Shown: in pieces, positions 22,643 through 30,466 of the stretch
How positions within the stretch are numbered: the first letter of the stretch is position 1
Layout of the letters: each line of letters starts with the position of its first letter
Source of the DNA: Caulobacter sp. 17J80-11
Lineage (GTDB): Bacteria; Pseudomonadota; Alphaproteobacteria; Caulobacterales; Caulobacteraceae
Assembly: GCF_014349105.1 (NCBI RefSeq)
Contig: NZ_JACSJI010000024.1
Location: 1-60,262 of the forward strand
Direction of reading: 5' to 3'
DNA: 60,262 bases
Made by a program: the position numbers and the translations under genes
The notes under the pieces: model-generated
What the model saw: only the letters and a program-made list of their open reading frames with translations
Databases searched by the model: none
Told to the model about the DNA's origin: nothing

Positions 22643-22906
22643 GTGGCCAAGCTGCACTTCTCCCTCGTCTCGCCGGAACGCGAGGTCTTCTCCGGCGAGG
22701 TCGATCAGGTGATCGCGCCGGGCCAGGAAGGCCAGTTCGGCGTGCTGGCCGGCCACGCCCCGTTCATGGCCACCCTGGCCCTGGGCGAGGTGGTGGTGCT
22801 GGACGGCGCCGAGCGCCGGGTGTTCGAAATCCAGGGCGGCTTCGCCGACGTCACGCCGCAGGGCCTGACCATCCTGGCCGAGCACGCCTCGGAGTACGGC
22901 GTCTGA
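22643..22906 (+). CDS. atpC: F1F0 ATP synthase epsilon subunit, short form
   Basis: 87 residues that make up only the N-terminal beta-sandwich ([40 protein letters not shown]). Epsilon subunits are usually 130-140 residues with a C-terminal two-helix inhibitory arm; this arm is absent. That suggests ATPase inhibition relies on another factor, such as the alphaproteobacterial zeta protein, which is not seen here. GTG start directly at the atpD stop, then a strong terminator. Confidence 0.93.
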   Translation: MAKLHFSLVSPEREVFSGEVDQVIAPGQEGQFGVLAGHAPFMATLALGEVVVLDGAERRVFEIQGGFADVTPQGLTILAEHASEYGV

Positions 22907-22934
22907 GCCTGACCGGCCCGGACTGAAATCGAAG

Positions 22935-22967
22935 AGCCCGCCGCAGCCTCGCTGCGGCGGGCTTTTT
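22935..22967 (+). terminator. Rho-independent terminator of the atp operon
   Basis: Perfect 12-base stem AGCCCGCCGCAG / CTGCGGCGGGCT, a five-base loop CCTCG, and TTTTT, starting 28 bases after atpC. Confidence 0.93.
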
Positions 22968-22979
22968 CGTGCGCGCCGA

Positions 22980-23621
22980 TCAGCTCGCCGGGCCGAAGTG
23001 GAAGGCCTCGAGCGCGCCGTGCACCAGCAGGCCCATGCCCATGGCCGAGACGAAGAAGCCGATGATGCGGGTGATGGCGTCCACGCCCTGCGGCCCGATC
23101 CGCTTGAGGATATGCTCGGCTCGCGCCAGGCAGACGTAGGTCACCGCCATGGTCGCGACGATGGCCGCGGCCAGCGCGAGGAAGGCGCCTGCCTCCGAAC
23201 TTGAGCGCCGCGCCAGCGAGGTCATGCCGATGATGGTGGCGATGCCGCCGGGGCCGAACATGATCGGCATGGCCATGGGCACGAAGGAGACGTGAGCCGG
23301 CTTCCCGCCTGCGGCGGGCGGGGCCAGGGCGGTGGCCGGGCCGGAGAACAGTTGGAAGCCGATCTTGATCAGCACCAGGCCGCCGGCCATGCGCACCATG
23401 CTGAGCGGCACGCCGAACACCTTCAGGACCAGGGTGCCGAACGCGAGGAAGAAGAACATCAGCAGCAGGGCGTAGAAACACGACCGGCGCGCGATCCTGT
23501 GCCGGGCCTTGGCGTCGGCCGCTTCGGTCAGGCCCAGGAACACCGACAGGGCCTCGAGCGGATTGACGAGCGCCAGCAGGGTGCTGAAGGCGCTGACGAA
23601 CAGTGCGAGTTCCGGCTGCAT
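22980..23621 (-). CDS. MarC family membrane protein
   Basis: 213 residues with about six membrane helices. Family hallmarks are LALVNPLEALSVFLGL at the first helix, MVRMAGGLVLIKIGFQL, and PMAMPIMFGPGGIATIIGM before the fourth helix. MarC/YchE proteins have no proven transport substrate; despite the name, a role in multiple antibiotic resistance was not upheld for E. coli MarC. The gene is convergent with atpC and divergent from the guanidine exporter. Confidence 0.85.
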   Translation of the reverse strand: MQPELALFVSAFSTLLALVNPLEALSVFLGLTEAADAKARHRIARRSCFYALLLMFFFLAFGTLVLKVFGVPLSMVRMAGGLVLIKIGFQLFSGPATALAPPAAGGKPAHVSFVPMAMPIMFGPGGIATIIGMTSLARRSSSEAGAFLALAAAIVATMAVTYVCLARAEHILKRIGPQGVDAITRIIGFFVSAMGMGLLVHGALEAFHFGPAS

Positions 23622-23781
23622 GACATGGCCCGCCGTCTGCGTACGGCTTACCCGACGCCGTGCGGCGGCGGCATCGGGTGGAGGACCGAGGCGGCTCGGG
23701 GTGTTTCCCTAGCACCGGACGGCTGGACCTTCGCGGCGGGCGCCCTATATGAACCCCCGCTGCCGCGCGTTTCACGCGCCC

Positions 23782-23832
23782 GCGGGGACGACCCCGCCGG
23801 AATTCTCAGACATCGGTGGGGACGACCCCGCC
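23782..23832 (+). ncRNA. Guanidine-II (mini-ykkC) riboswitch
   Basis: Two hairpins carry the same loop ACGA: GCGGGG-ACGA-CCCCGC at 23782-23797 and GGTGGGG-ACGA-CCCCGCC at 23815-23832, separated by 17 bases. Twin short hairpins with ACGR loops just ahead of the ribosome-binding site are the defining pattern of the guanidine-II class. Two guanidinium ions are bound where the loops kiss. Here the second hairpin ends seven bases before AGGAG of the sugE-like gene, fitting translational control by release of the Shine-Dalgarno site. A possible promoter (TGGACC, 16 bases, TATATG at 23724-23751) lies just upstream. Confidence 0.88.
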
Positions 23833-23850
23833 ACGCCGCAGGAGCTTCAC

Positions 23851-24171
23851 ATGGCGTGGGCGATCCTTTTCGTGGCCGGTCTGTTCGAGATCGGCTGGGC
23901 CGTCGGACTGAAATACACCCAAGGCTTCACCAAGCTCTGGCCGACGATCGGCACCGGCGTCAGCCTGGTGCTGTCGATGGGCCTGCTGGGCTGGGCGGTG
24001 AAGACCCTGCCGCTGGGCACCGCCTACGCGGTGTGGACCGGCATCGGCGCGGTCGGCACGGCGATCCTGGGGATGCTGCTGTTCCAGGAGCCGGCCACCG
24101 CCGCGCGCCTGACCTGCATCGGCCTGATCGTCGCCGGCATCGTCGGCCTGAAGTTCTTCGCCAACGGCTGA
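23851..24171 (+). CDS. sugE: SugE/Gdx-type SMR guanidinium exporter
   Basis: 106 residues, four membrane helices. [24 protein letters not shown] has the essential membrane Glu of small multidrug resistance transporters, and the sequence follows the SugE/Gdx subgroup ([29 protein letters not shown]) rather than EmrE. Gdx proteins export guanidinium in exchange for protons. The guanidine-II riboswitch directly upstream supports this substrate. The ATG at 23851 follows AGGAG with six bases between; the longer frame from 23749 runs through the riboswitch and is not the start. Confidence 0.93.
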   Translation: MAWAILFVAGLFEIGWAVGLKYTQGFTKLWPTIGTGVSLVLSMGLLGWAVKTLPLGTAYAVWTGIGAVGTAILGMLLFQEPATAARLTCIGLIVAGIVGLKFFANG

Positions 24172-24180
24172 CGCCGAAAG

Positions 24181-24213
24181 AAAAAAGGCCGGAGAGCTTT
24201 CGGCTCTCCGGCC
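24181..24213 (-). terminator. Terminator of the vWA pilus gene (minus strand)
   Basis: Read on the minus strand, GGCCGGAGAGCC-GAAA-GCTCTCCGGCC-type stem is followed by TTTTTT. It lies 44 bases beyond the stop of the minus-strand pilus gene and only ten after the end of sugE. Confidence 0.85.
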
Positions 24214-24256
24214 CGGGCGGCTGCCGTCGAGGGGAGGGGCGGCAGCGCCGTGAAGG

Positions 24257-25849
24257 CTACTTGGCGATACGCAGGTTGCTGATCGAGCCGGCGATGGCGT
24301 CGAAGGCCGTCTTCATGTCGCTCACGTTCTTCACGTCGTAGGCGTGGTCGGCCGAGGTCGCGCACGCCTTCAGCAGGTTCACCGCCGTCTGATCGACCTG
24401 AACCGCCACGGTGTAGACCGTGATGTCCTTGGCCTTCATGTTGGTGCACAGCTCGGCCATGCGGTTGTCGAGCGCGGTCCGGCGCTGGGCGGTCGTGCCG
24501 TCGGTGATGCCGATCCGGTTCTGCTTCAGATAGCCGATGCCCGAGTAGGACGAGTTGTTCGGGTTGTTGGCGTCGTCGTTGGTGTTCTCGCCGTCGGTCA
24601 TGACGATGAGAATCTTCTTCAGCTTCTGGGTGCCGTAGGGCTTGCCGTCACCGAACGGATTGTTCGGCGAAAGCGTGTGCCAGCCCCAGATCATCCCGAA
24701 CGGCACGTTGGTGTTGCCGACCGCCGTCATGCGTTTGATCGAGGCCTTGATGGCCGCATAGTCGGTGGTGAGCCGGGTCGTCGGCTCTAGGCCGCAGCCC
24801 TGGTTCGGCCCCCGGCTCGAGGTCACGCTCAGGCCGCTGGCGCCGTACTTGGCGATGTTGCCCTGGCGCTTGGACCAGTTGGTGTAGTCGGGGTTGGTCT
24901 TGCCGTTGACCTTCTGCGCGATGCCGTCGGGCAGATAGCTGTTGGTGACCTCGTAATTGGTCGAGCCGTTGCTCCAGCTGGTGTCGCCCGCGTTGCCCGG
25001 CTCGTCCGGGGCGAAGTAGGGGACGAACAGGGACTCGGGCTTGGTCAGGGCCGCGCCGTCGTCGCGCACGTCGTACGGGTAGGGGCGGCTCTCCATGCAG
25101 CCGGCCCAGGTGATGTTCATCGCCTTGAACAGGTTGAAGCGATCCGCGCCGGCCAGCGCGTAGTCGTTGCCGGTCTGGCTGGCGGTCTGGTTCATCCAGA
25201 CGGCGGTCTGGTAGCTCGGGGCGAGCCGCACGGTCTGCGAGAACGGCACGAGCGAGATCCGCACCGCGTCGGGCTCGACGCTGCGCGCGGCCCCGGCGGC
25301 CAGGGTGTCGACCAGGCTGGTGGCGGCGTCCTTGAGGGTGGTCAGCTTGTTGTTCGAGCTCATCGACCCGGTGTTGTCGAGCACCAGGGCGATCTCGAGC
25401 TTGTAGTTGGCCCGGACCGTCTCGGACGAGGCGGCGACCTTCATCGGCTCGCCGGTGAACAGGTTGGTGATCACCGGCTTCACCGAGACGGTGGCGGTGG
25501 CCACGATGGTGCCGTCGGACTTGGGCGTGAACTGGAAGCTCTGCAGGGTGGCGCCGGTCAGCGGCTGCAGGTTCGCCTGCAGCACCTTCTCCCCCAGCGC
25601 CTTCACGTCGGCCGGCGCGGTGGCGTTGGAACGGGCCACCGCCAGGGCGGCGGCGTCGAGCGAGTCCTGCAGCGCCTGGCGCACGCTGGACGCGCGATGG
25701 AAATCGATGGCGGTGAGGGTCAGCAGCGACAGCGGGATCAGCGAAATGGCGTAGATCACCGCCACGCCCCCGTCGTCACGACGCAGGAACTGGTTCAACA
25801 GGCCCCGTTGTCGAGGCCTCCTGTCTTGCGTGCCGGCCTTGCGGCGCAT
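24257..25849 (-). CDS. TadE/TadG-like pilus protein with von Willebrand factor A domain
   Basis: About 530 residues. After a basic N-terminus comes one membrane helix (GGVAVIYAISLIPLSLLTLTAIDFHRA) of the Flp pilus/TadG kind, followed by a helical segment. A vWA domain then begins at EIALVLDNTGSM (metal site DxTxS) and includes ILIVMTDGEN, interrupted by a large insert of about 200 residues rich in Asn, Tyr and Ser. TadG-like proteins work with the Tad secretion machine at the surface. No other tad gene is near, so it is an orphan copy. ATG at 25849 is preferred over the longer frame at 25954. Confidence 0.85.
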   Translation of the reverse strand: MRRKAGTQDRRPRQRGLLNQFLRRDDGGVAVIYAISLIPLSLLTLTAIDFHRASSVRQALQDSLDAAALAVARSNATAPADVKALGEKVLQANLQPLTGATLQSFQFTPKSDGTIVATATVSVKPVITNLFTGEPMKVAASSETVRANYKLEIALVLDNTGSMSSNNKLTTLKDAATSLVDTLAAGAARSVEPDAVRISLVPFSQTVRLAPSYQTAVWMNQTASQTGNDYALAGADRFNLFKAMNITWAGCMESRPYPYDVRDDGAALTKPESLFVPYFAPDEPGNAGDTSWSNGSTNYEVTNSYLPDGIAQKVNGKTNPDYTNWSKRQGNIAKYGASGLSVTSSRGPNQGCGLEPTTRLTTDYAAIKASIKRMTAVGNTNVPFGMIWGWHTLSPNNPFGDGKPYGTQKLKKILIVMTDGENTNDDANNPNNSSYSGIGYLKQNRIGITDGTTAQRRTALDNRMAELCTNMKAKDITVYTVAVQVDQTAVNLLKACATSADHAYDVKNVSDMKTAFDAIAGSISNLRIAK

Positions 25850-25956
25850 GCGCTCGCCCCGTCGTCTTCTCCGGCGGACACACTCCGCCACGGCCGAGGT
25901 TACGGTGAACCGGTAAACATTCCCCGAGCGGAACAGGTTAATCGCCCCGCCCAAGC

Positions 25957-25984
25957 AAAAGGGGCCCGGATCGCTCCGGGCCCC
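25957..25984 (-). terminator. Terminator of the M2 peptidase gene (minus strand)
   Basis: Ten-base stem GGGGCCCGGA / TCCGGGCCCC with a four-base loop; on the minus strand it is followed by TTTTGCTT. It begins 25 bases after the peptidase stop codon. Confidence 0.88.
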
Positions 25985-26009
25985 TCGCAGTCTCAGGCTT
26001 GGCGCGACC

Positions 26010-27866
26010 TCACCAGCCGCACTTCTCGTTCTTGTTCTGCTCGGTCAGCCAGACGTTCAGCGGCGCGAAGTAGTCGGCCACCGCCGAGGCGTCGTTGCCG
26101 TGCTCGCCAGTGAAGGCGGCCATGGCGTCTTGCCACGGGCGCGACTGGCCCATCTCCATCATGGCGTTGAAGCGGGCGCCCACTTCCTTGTTGCCGTAGA
26201 TCGAGCAGCGGTGCAGCGGCCCGGTCCAGCCGGCCTGCTGGCAGGCCGCCCGGTGGAACTGGAATTGGTAGATGTGGGACAGGAAGTAGCGGGTGTAGGG
26301 CACGTTGCCCGGCACGTGATACTTCGCGCCCGGGTCGAAGGCGTCGGCCGGACGCGGGCCCGGCGGCACCAGGCCCTGGTACTTCAGCATCATCGCGTTC
26401 CAGGCCGGGTTGTAGTTGTCCGGCGTGATCTCGCCGTCGAAGACGCCCCAGCGCCAGCGGTCGACCATCAGGCCGAACGGCAGGAAGGCGATCTTGTCGA
26501 GCGCGGTCTTCAGCAGGAACGGGATGTCCTCGCTGGTCCCCGGCGCCTTATCCAGCAGGCCGATCTGCACCAGGTACTCGGGCGTCGTCGCCGACAGGCC
26601 GATGAAGTCGCCGATCGCCTCGTGGAAGCCGTCGTTCGCCCCGTTCTTGAACAGGAACGGCTGATCCTTGTAGGCGCGCTGGTAGAAGTTGTGGCCCAGC
26701 TCGTGGTGGATGGTGGCGAAGTCCTCGGCGTTCACCTTGGTGCACATCTTGATGCGCACGTCGTCCTTGTTGTCGAGGTTCCAGGCCGAGGCGTGACACA
26801 CCACCTCGCGGTCGCGCGGACGGGTGATCTGCGAGCGCTCCCAGAAGGTCTGCGGCAGCGGCGCCAGGCCCAGCGAGGTGTAGAAGCCCTCGCCGGTCTT
26901 GACCATCTTCACCGGGTCGTACTTGGCCTTCACCAGCAGGTTGTCGAGGCTGTAGGCCGACTTGCCGCCCTGCTTGGGGGCCACGACGTCGTAGATGTTG
27001 CCCCACTGCTGCGACCACATGTTGCCCAGCAGGTCGGCGCGGATCGGGCCGGTGCGCGGCTGCACCTTGTCGCCGTACTTCTCGTTCAGGCGGGCGCGCA
27101 CGTAGCAGTGCAGGTTGCGGTAGAACGGCTCGACCTGGGCCCACAGGCGGTCGGTCTCGGCCGCGAAGGCGTCGGCGTCCATGTCGTAGCCGGAGCGCCA
27201 GAGCGCGCCGGTGTCCTTGTAGCCGAGGTCGCGCGAGCCCTGGTTGGTGATCTCCACCATGCGGGCGTAGTCGGGCTTCATCACCGGCGAGATGGTCCGC
27301 CAGCCTTCGTAGACCGCCTTGGTGGTGTTCGGATCGCGCGAAGAGGCCAGGATGTCCTCGGCGTCGTTCAGGGTCAGGGTCTTGCCCTGGTACTGGAACT
27401 TGCCGGTGGCGTAGGTCGAATCCATCCGGGTGGTGATCTGAGCCAGCTCGTCGGCCGCGCCCGGCTTGTCGGGGGCCGGGGCCACCAGGCCCAGCTTCAG
27501 CAGGTTCAGCTTGCGGCGGACGACCGGGTCGACCTCGACGTCGTTGAAGCGCGCGGCCTCCTTGGCCAGCTTCACGCCCATCTCGGTGTACTTGGCGTTG
27601 ACGTCGCTCTCGAGCCACATGGTGTCGAAGGTGATGTAGGTGTTGCGCACCCACGACACGCGGCTGGCGTACTCGCTCATCTCCGCCAGCTGCTTCTCGG
27701 TGTCGGCGATGAAGGCGTTGGCCTCGGCCGCGGTCGGGGCGGCGGGCGCGGCCGGTCCTGCCGGCGCCGCCGGCGTGGCCGGGGTCGGCGCCGTCGAGGC
27801 GCTCGGAGTGGTGGCGCAGCCGGCCAGCGCGCACGCGGCGGCGGCGGTCATCAGAAGGCGTTTCAT
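26010..27866 (-). CDS. M2 family metallopeptidase (peptidyl-dipeptidase A, ACE-like) lipoprotein
   Basis: 618 residues. The start [18 protein letters not shown] has lipobox LAGC, and a Pro/Ala/Thr linker follows, so it is a periplasmic lipoprotein. The zinc site is [13 protein letters not shown] (HExxH) with the third ligand Glu in [14 protein letters not shown], as in angiotensin-converting enzyme. It should release dipeptides from peptide C-termini. ATG at 27866 has GGGAGGAAAT eight bases upstream; upstream in-frame residues are not supported. Such ACE-like enzymes are scattered in bacteria, including Caulobacterales and Xanthomonadales. Confidence 0.92.
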   Translation of the reverse strand: MKRLLMTAAAACALAGCATTPSASTAPTPATPAAPAGPAAPAAPTAAEANAFIADTEKQLAEMSEYASRVSWVRNTYITFDTMWLESDVNAKYTEMGVKLAKEAARFNDVEVDPVVRRKLNLLKLGLVAPAPDKPGAADELAQITTRMDSTYATGKFQYQGKTLTLNDAEDILASSRDPNTTKAVYEGWRTISPVMKPDYARMVEITNQGSRDLGYKDTGALWRSGYDMDADAFAAETDRLWAQVEPFYRNLHCYVRARLNEKYGDKVQPRTGPIRADLLGNMWSQQWGNIYDVVAPKQGGKSAYSLDNLLVKAKYDPVKMVKTGEGFYTSLGLAPLPQTFWERSQITRPRDREVVCHASAWNLDNKDDVRIKMCTKVNAEDFATIHHELGHNFYQRAYKDQPFLFKNGANDGFHEAIGDFIGLSATTPEYLVQIGLLDKAPGTSEDIPFLLKTALDKIAFLPFGLMVDRWRWGVFDGEITPDNYNPAWNAMMLKYQGLVPPGPRPADAFDPGAKYHVPGNVPYTRYFLSHIYQFQFHRAACQQAGWTGPLHRCSIYGNKEVGARFNAMMEMGQSRPWQDAMAAFTGEHGNDASAVADYFAPLNVWLTEQNKNEKCGW

Positions 27867-27943
27867 GCGGATTTCCTCCCAGAGCGGCGATAGCCGAAAG
27901 TGGATGCCGGTTTCGGCGCGATCGCCGCTCCACAATTATGAAT

Positions 27944-27996
27944 CCAGAGCCTTCTTTCCCGCCTCGAACGCATTCGTTCGAGACGGGAAGGCTCTG
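27944..27996. repeat. Long palindromic hairpin in the intergenic gap
   Basis: CCAGAGCCTTCTTTCCCG... pairs with ...CGGGAAGGCTCTGG over about 23 pairs, with one four-base bulge and a four-base loop; the inner part is CTCGAACG / CGTTCGAG. It lies 67 bases beyond the end of mtgA and 78 bases before the peptidase start. It could be the mtgA terminator (no T-run) or a mobile palindromic repeat. Confidence 0.6.
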
Positions 27997-28063
27997 GGGG
28001 GCGGACGCGCCCGCGGGCGACCGCCGTTCCGGGAGGCATGGGAAGCGGCTTAGCGCCGCAAGG

Positions 28064-28780
28064 TCAAGGTTTTCCGCTCGGATAGACGCAGGTCGCCAGG
28101 CCTTCGTGGCGCACCGTGCCCGACGCCGCCGAGATCTTCGAGGAGCGCTTGCGCACGTAGGGGCCCGATCCGGCCGCCTTCCACTTGCGGGGACTGGGCA
28201 GGATGGCGGCCAGGCGGGCGGCCTCCTTCTTGGTGAGCTTGTCGGCGCTCTTGCCGTACCACTTCTGCGAGGCGGCCTCGGCGCCGTAGACGCCCGGCGC
28301 CCACTCCACCACGTTCAGATAGACCTCGATGATCCGCTTCTTCGGCCACAGGGCCTCGATCAGGACGGTGTAGTAGGCCTCCAGACCCTTGCGGACCCAG
28401 CTGCGCTGCGGCCACAGGAAGACGTTTTTGGCGGTCTGCTGGCTGATGGTCGAGCCGCCCCGGACCCTCCGGTGCTTCTCGTTGTGCTTCATCGCTTTTT
28501 CGATGGCGTCGAAGTCGAAGCCGTGGTGCGTGCAGAACTTGGCGTCCTCCGCGGCGATCACCGCATAGACCAGGTTCGGCGAGATCTTTTTCAGGGGGCG
28601 CCACTTGTGGTGCAGGCCCTCGCCCTCGAAGGCGCGGTCGACCATCAGGTAGGTCATCGGCACCGGCGCCCAGCGGTGCACCAGCACGCCCAGAGGCGGC
28701 AGGATCAGCACCGCGGCCAGCAGCACCACCAGTACCGTGCGTAGGCTCTTCTTGAACTTCGCGAACTTCTTGCCGGCCAT
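28064..28780 (-). CDS. mtgA: Monofunctional peptidoglycan transglycosylase MtgA
   Basis: 238 residues with one N-terminal membrane helix (SLRTVLVVLLAAVLILPPLGVLV) and a GT51 domain. The catalytic Glu lies in AVIAAEDAKFCTHHGFD, and RGGSTISQQTAKNVFLWPQRSWVRKG and KKRIIEVYLNVVEWAPGVYG are the standard motifs. It polymerises lipid II glycan strands in the periplasm without a transpeptidase domain. ATG at 28780 has GGGAG upstream; the longer frame to 28855 would overlap the preceding GNAT gene. Confidence 0.93.
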   Translation of the reverse strand: MAGKKFAKFKKSLRTVLVVLLAAVLILPPLGVLVHRWAPVPMTYLMVDRAFEGEGLHHKWRPLKKISPNLVYAVIAAEDAKFCTHHGFDFDAIEKAMKHNEKHRRVRGGSTISQQTAKNVFLWPQRSWVRKGLEAYYTVLIEALWPKKRIIEVYLNVVEWAPGVYGAEAASQKWYGKSADKLTKKEAARLAAILPSPRKWKAAGSGPYVRKRSSKISAASGTVRHEGLATCVYPSGKP

Positions 28781-28805
28781 GACGCTCACTCCCCCAGGCG
28801 CCAAG

Positions 28806-29333
28806 CTAGCCGAGCGAGTCCGGCTCCGTAAGCCCCGCCGGGGCGGTCTCCACACCGGCCGCGCTGATGGACTTCTCCATCTCGCAGCGGTCGAACACTT
28901 CAGAGCCGATGGTGACCTGCTCCCGTCGGACGACCGTGAACCCTAGCGCGCCGAACGCTGGCTCGGCCATCAGGCTCGCGTGCACCCAAAGCCGCGTCTC
29001 GCCACGACCCCGAGCACGATCGGCGATCTGGTCGAACAGCGCCCTGAAGAGTCCGGAGCCCTGGGCCGCCGGCCGGATGAAGGCGAAGTCGATGTAGCCG
29101 CCATCGGCCAGGCTCATGAAGCCATGGATCGAGCCGTCGCCCTCCGCGAGGGCGATCTCCTGGACCCGAAGGCGGTCGTTCCACGCTGGCCCGCTGCGAG
29201 GGGCGGGGACCCAGGCCGCCCGCTGACGTTCGCTATAGCGGCTCGGCCCGGTGCGCACGGCCGCGTACATCACCTCGCCGAGTTGATCGAAGTCGGCCTC
29301 CGTGGCCCATCTGATCCGGTGACCCGCCGCCAA
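28806..29333 (-). CDS. GNAT family N-acetyltransferase
   Basis: 175 residues. IRWATEADFDQLGEVMYAAV starts the fold, IALAEGDGSIHGFMSLADGGYIDFAFIRPAAQGSGLFRALFDQIA contains the acetyl-CoA pyrophosphate loop region (QGSG), and HASLMAEPAFGALGFTVVRRE is the usual final part. Substrate unknown. No in-frame ATG fits, so a TTG at 29333 is used with low certainty. It lies between the WD40 gene and mtgA with gaps of about 25 bases and may be part of the same transcript. Confidence 0.75.
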   Translation of the reverse strand: MAAGHRIRWATEADFDQLGEVMYAAVRTGPSRYSERQRAAWVPAPRSGPAWNDRLRVQEIALAEGDGSIHGFMSLADGGYIDFAFIRPAAQGSGLFRALFDQIADRARGRGETRLWVHASLMAEPAFGALGFTVVRREQVTIGSEVFDRCEMEKSISAAGVETAPAGLTEPDSLG

Positions 29334-29355
29334 TTCCGTCGTTCCAATCGGGAAG

Positions 29356-30333
29356 CTAGACCGCGACAGCCAGCACGCCGGCGCCGCCGTCTTCGTCGCC
29401 CCACGCCAGGCGGTCGGCTTTGGGGGACAGCGACAGCGCTGTCACGGCCGCGCCCTTCTCGGCCTTCACCCGCTCAAGCTTCGAGGTCTTCAGGTCGGCG
29501 ACCCACAGGCGGCCGTCGTCCAGCCCGGCGGCCAGCACGGTCTTGTCCGGCGCGCCGGCGACGCGGGTGACCATGGCGCTCTCGTCATGGCCGATCTCGG
29601 CGGCTTCCTTGCCCATCGGTCCGTTGGCGCCGGCGAACTGCCACACGACCGCGCCGTTGGCGCCGGAGGTGGCCAGCAACATGCCCTTGGCCAGGAAGCT
29701 CAAGCTTTTGATCTTGGCCGGATAGCCGCCCATGCGCATGTCCTTGGCGTCGGACAGCCGCCAGCCGTGCAGCGCGTTTTCCTGCATGGCGGTGATCAGG
29801 AACTTGCCGTCGGGGCTCCAGACGACGCCGACGTGCGATCCGGCCCACTTCAGCGTCTGCGGCTTCTGCTCGGCGATGCGCGCGAACCAGACCGCCGCCC
29901 CGCCGTAGGTGGCGCAGGCCAGCTTGCGGCCCTTGGCGTCGAAGGCCAGGTCGGCGACCGAGCGCTCGTGGGCGAACACGCGGGCGAAGGACGCGTCCTT
30001 CGCGTCCAGCACGCGCGCCTCCTTGCCGACCGCGTAGGCGATCAGGCCGGTCTCCGGCGCCACCGCCACGGCGTCGATCCAGCGGCCGCGCGCGTTCGCC
30101 AGCTCGACCGCGCCGTCGGCCTTCGACCAGACGAGGCGCCCGTCGTCGCCACCGGTGACCACGCCCTCGCCGGACGGGTGCAGCGCCGCGCACTGCACCG
30201 AACCGTCCGGGTGCGCCTCGATCGTCTCGCCGGTCTCGAACCGCACGGTGCCGTCGCCCAGCGCGAAGGCGGCGCGGCCGGAGCGCTCGAACAGGGCGGC
30301 GGTGACGTAGGCGTCGAAGGCGAAGGCGGTCAT
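29356..30333 (-). CDS. WD40 repeat protein of the zinc gene group
   Basis: 325 residues, no signal peptide or membrane segment, so cytoplasmic. Repeats of about 40 residues can be seen (SVQCAALHPSGEGVVTGGDDGRLVW, HVGVVWSPDGKFLITAMQENALHGW, AVTALSLSPKADRLAWGDEDGG), enough for one beta-propeller of roughly seven blades. Such proteins usually act as scaffolds. Its place right after a COG0523 GTPase and znuBC suggests a role in zinc handling; this is inference from position. A purine-rich arm of the upstream palindrome may provide its ribosome-binding site. Confidence 0.75.
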   Translation of the reverse strand: MTAFAFDAYVTAALFERSGRAAFALGDGTVRFETGETIEAHPDGSVQCAALHPSGEGVVTGGDDGRLVWSKADGAVELANARGRWIDAVAVAPETGLIAYAVGKEARVLDAKDASFARVFAHERSVADLAFDAKGRKLACATYGGAAVWFARIAEQKPQTLKWAGSHVGVVWSPDGKFLITAMQENALHGWRLSDAKDMRMGGYPAKIKSLSFLAKGMLLATSGANGAVVWQFAGANGPMGKEAAEIGHDESAMVTRVAGAPDKTVLAAGLDDGRLWVADLKTSKLERVKAEKGAAVTALSLSPKADRLAWGDEDGGAGVLAVAV

Positions 30334-30343
30334 GGGCTTCTCT

Positions 30344-30462
30344 TCTCCCTCCCCTTCATGGGGAGGGACAGGCCGCGCAGCGGCCAGGGTGGGGAAGTGG
30401 ATGGAGAAGGCTTCCCCACCCGGCCCCTTGCGGGGCCACCCTCCCCATGAAGGGGAGGGAGA
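30344..30462. repeat. Composite palindromic repeat element (about 119 bp)
   Basis: The outer 24-base arms (CTCCCTCCCCTTCATGGGG and its exact reverse complement) sit at 30344-30367 and 30439-30462. Nested inside are GGCCGC/GCGGCC, GTGGGGAAG/CTTCCCCAC and GGCCCC/GGGGCC stems, so the RNA or cruciform would be multi-branched. It lies in the short gap between the WD40 gene and the COG0523 gene, four bases past the latter's stop. Its form fits a REP/MITE-like dispersed element. Confidence 0.75.
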
Positions 30463-30466
30463 GTGC

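Noticed and set aside
26100-27893. 597-codon plus-strand open frame over the M2 peptidase
   Set aside because: The opposite strand encodes an unmistakable ACE-like enzyme; this frame is rich in Gly, Val, Arg and Leu without any family motif.
30344-30462. Insertion sequence
   Set aside because: The element is too short for a transposase and contains no open frame; a palindromic repeat explains it better.
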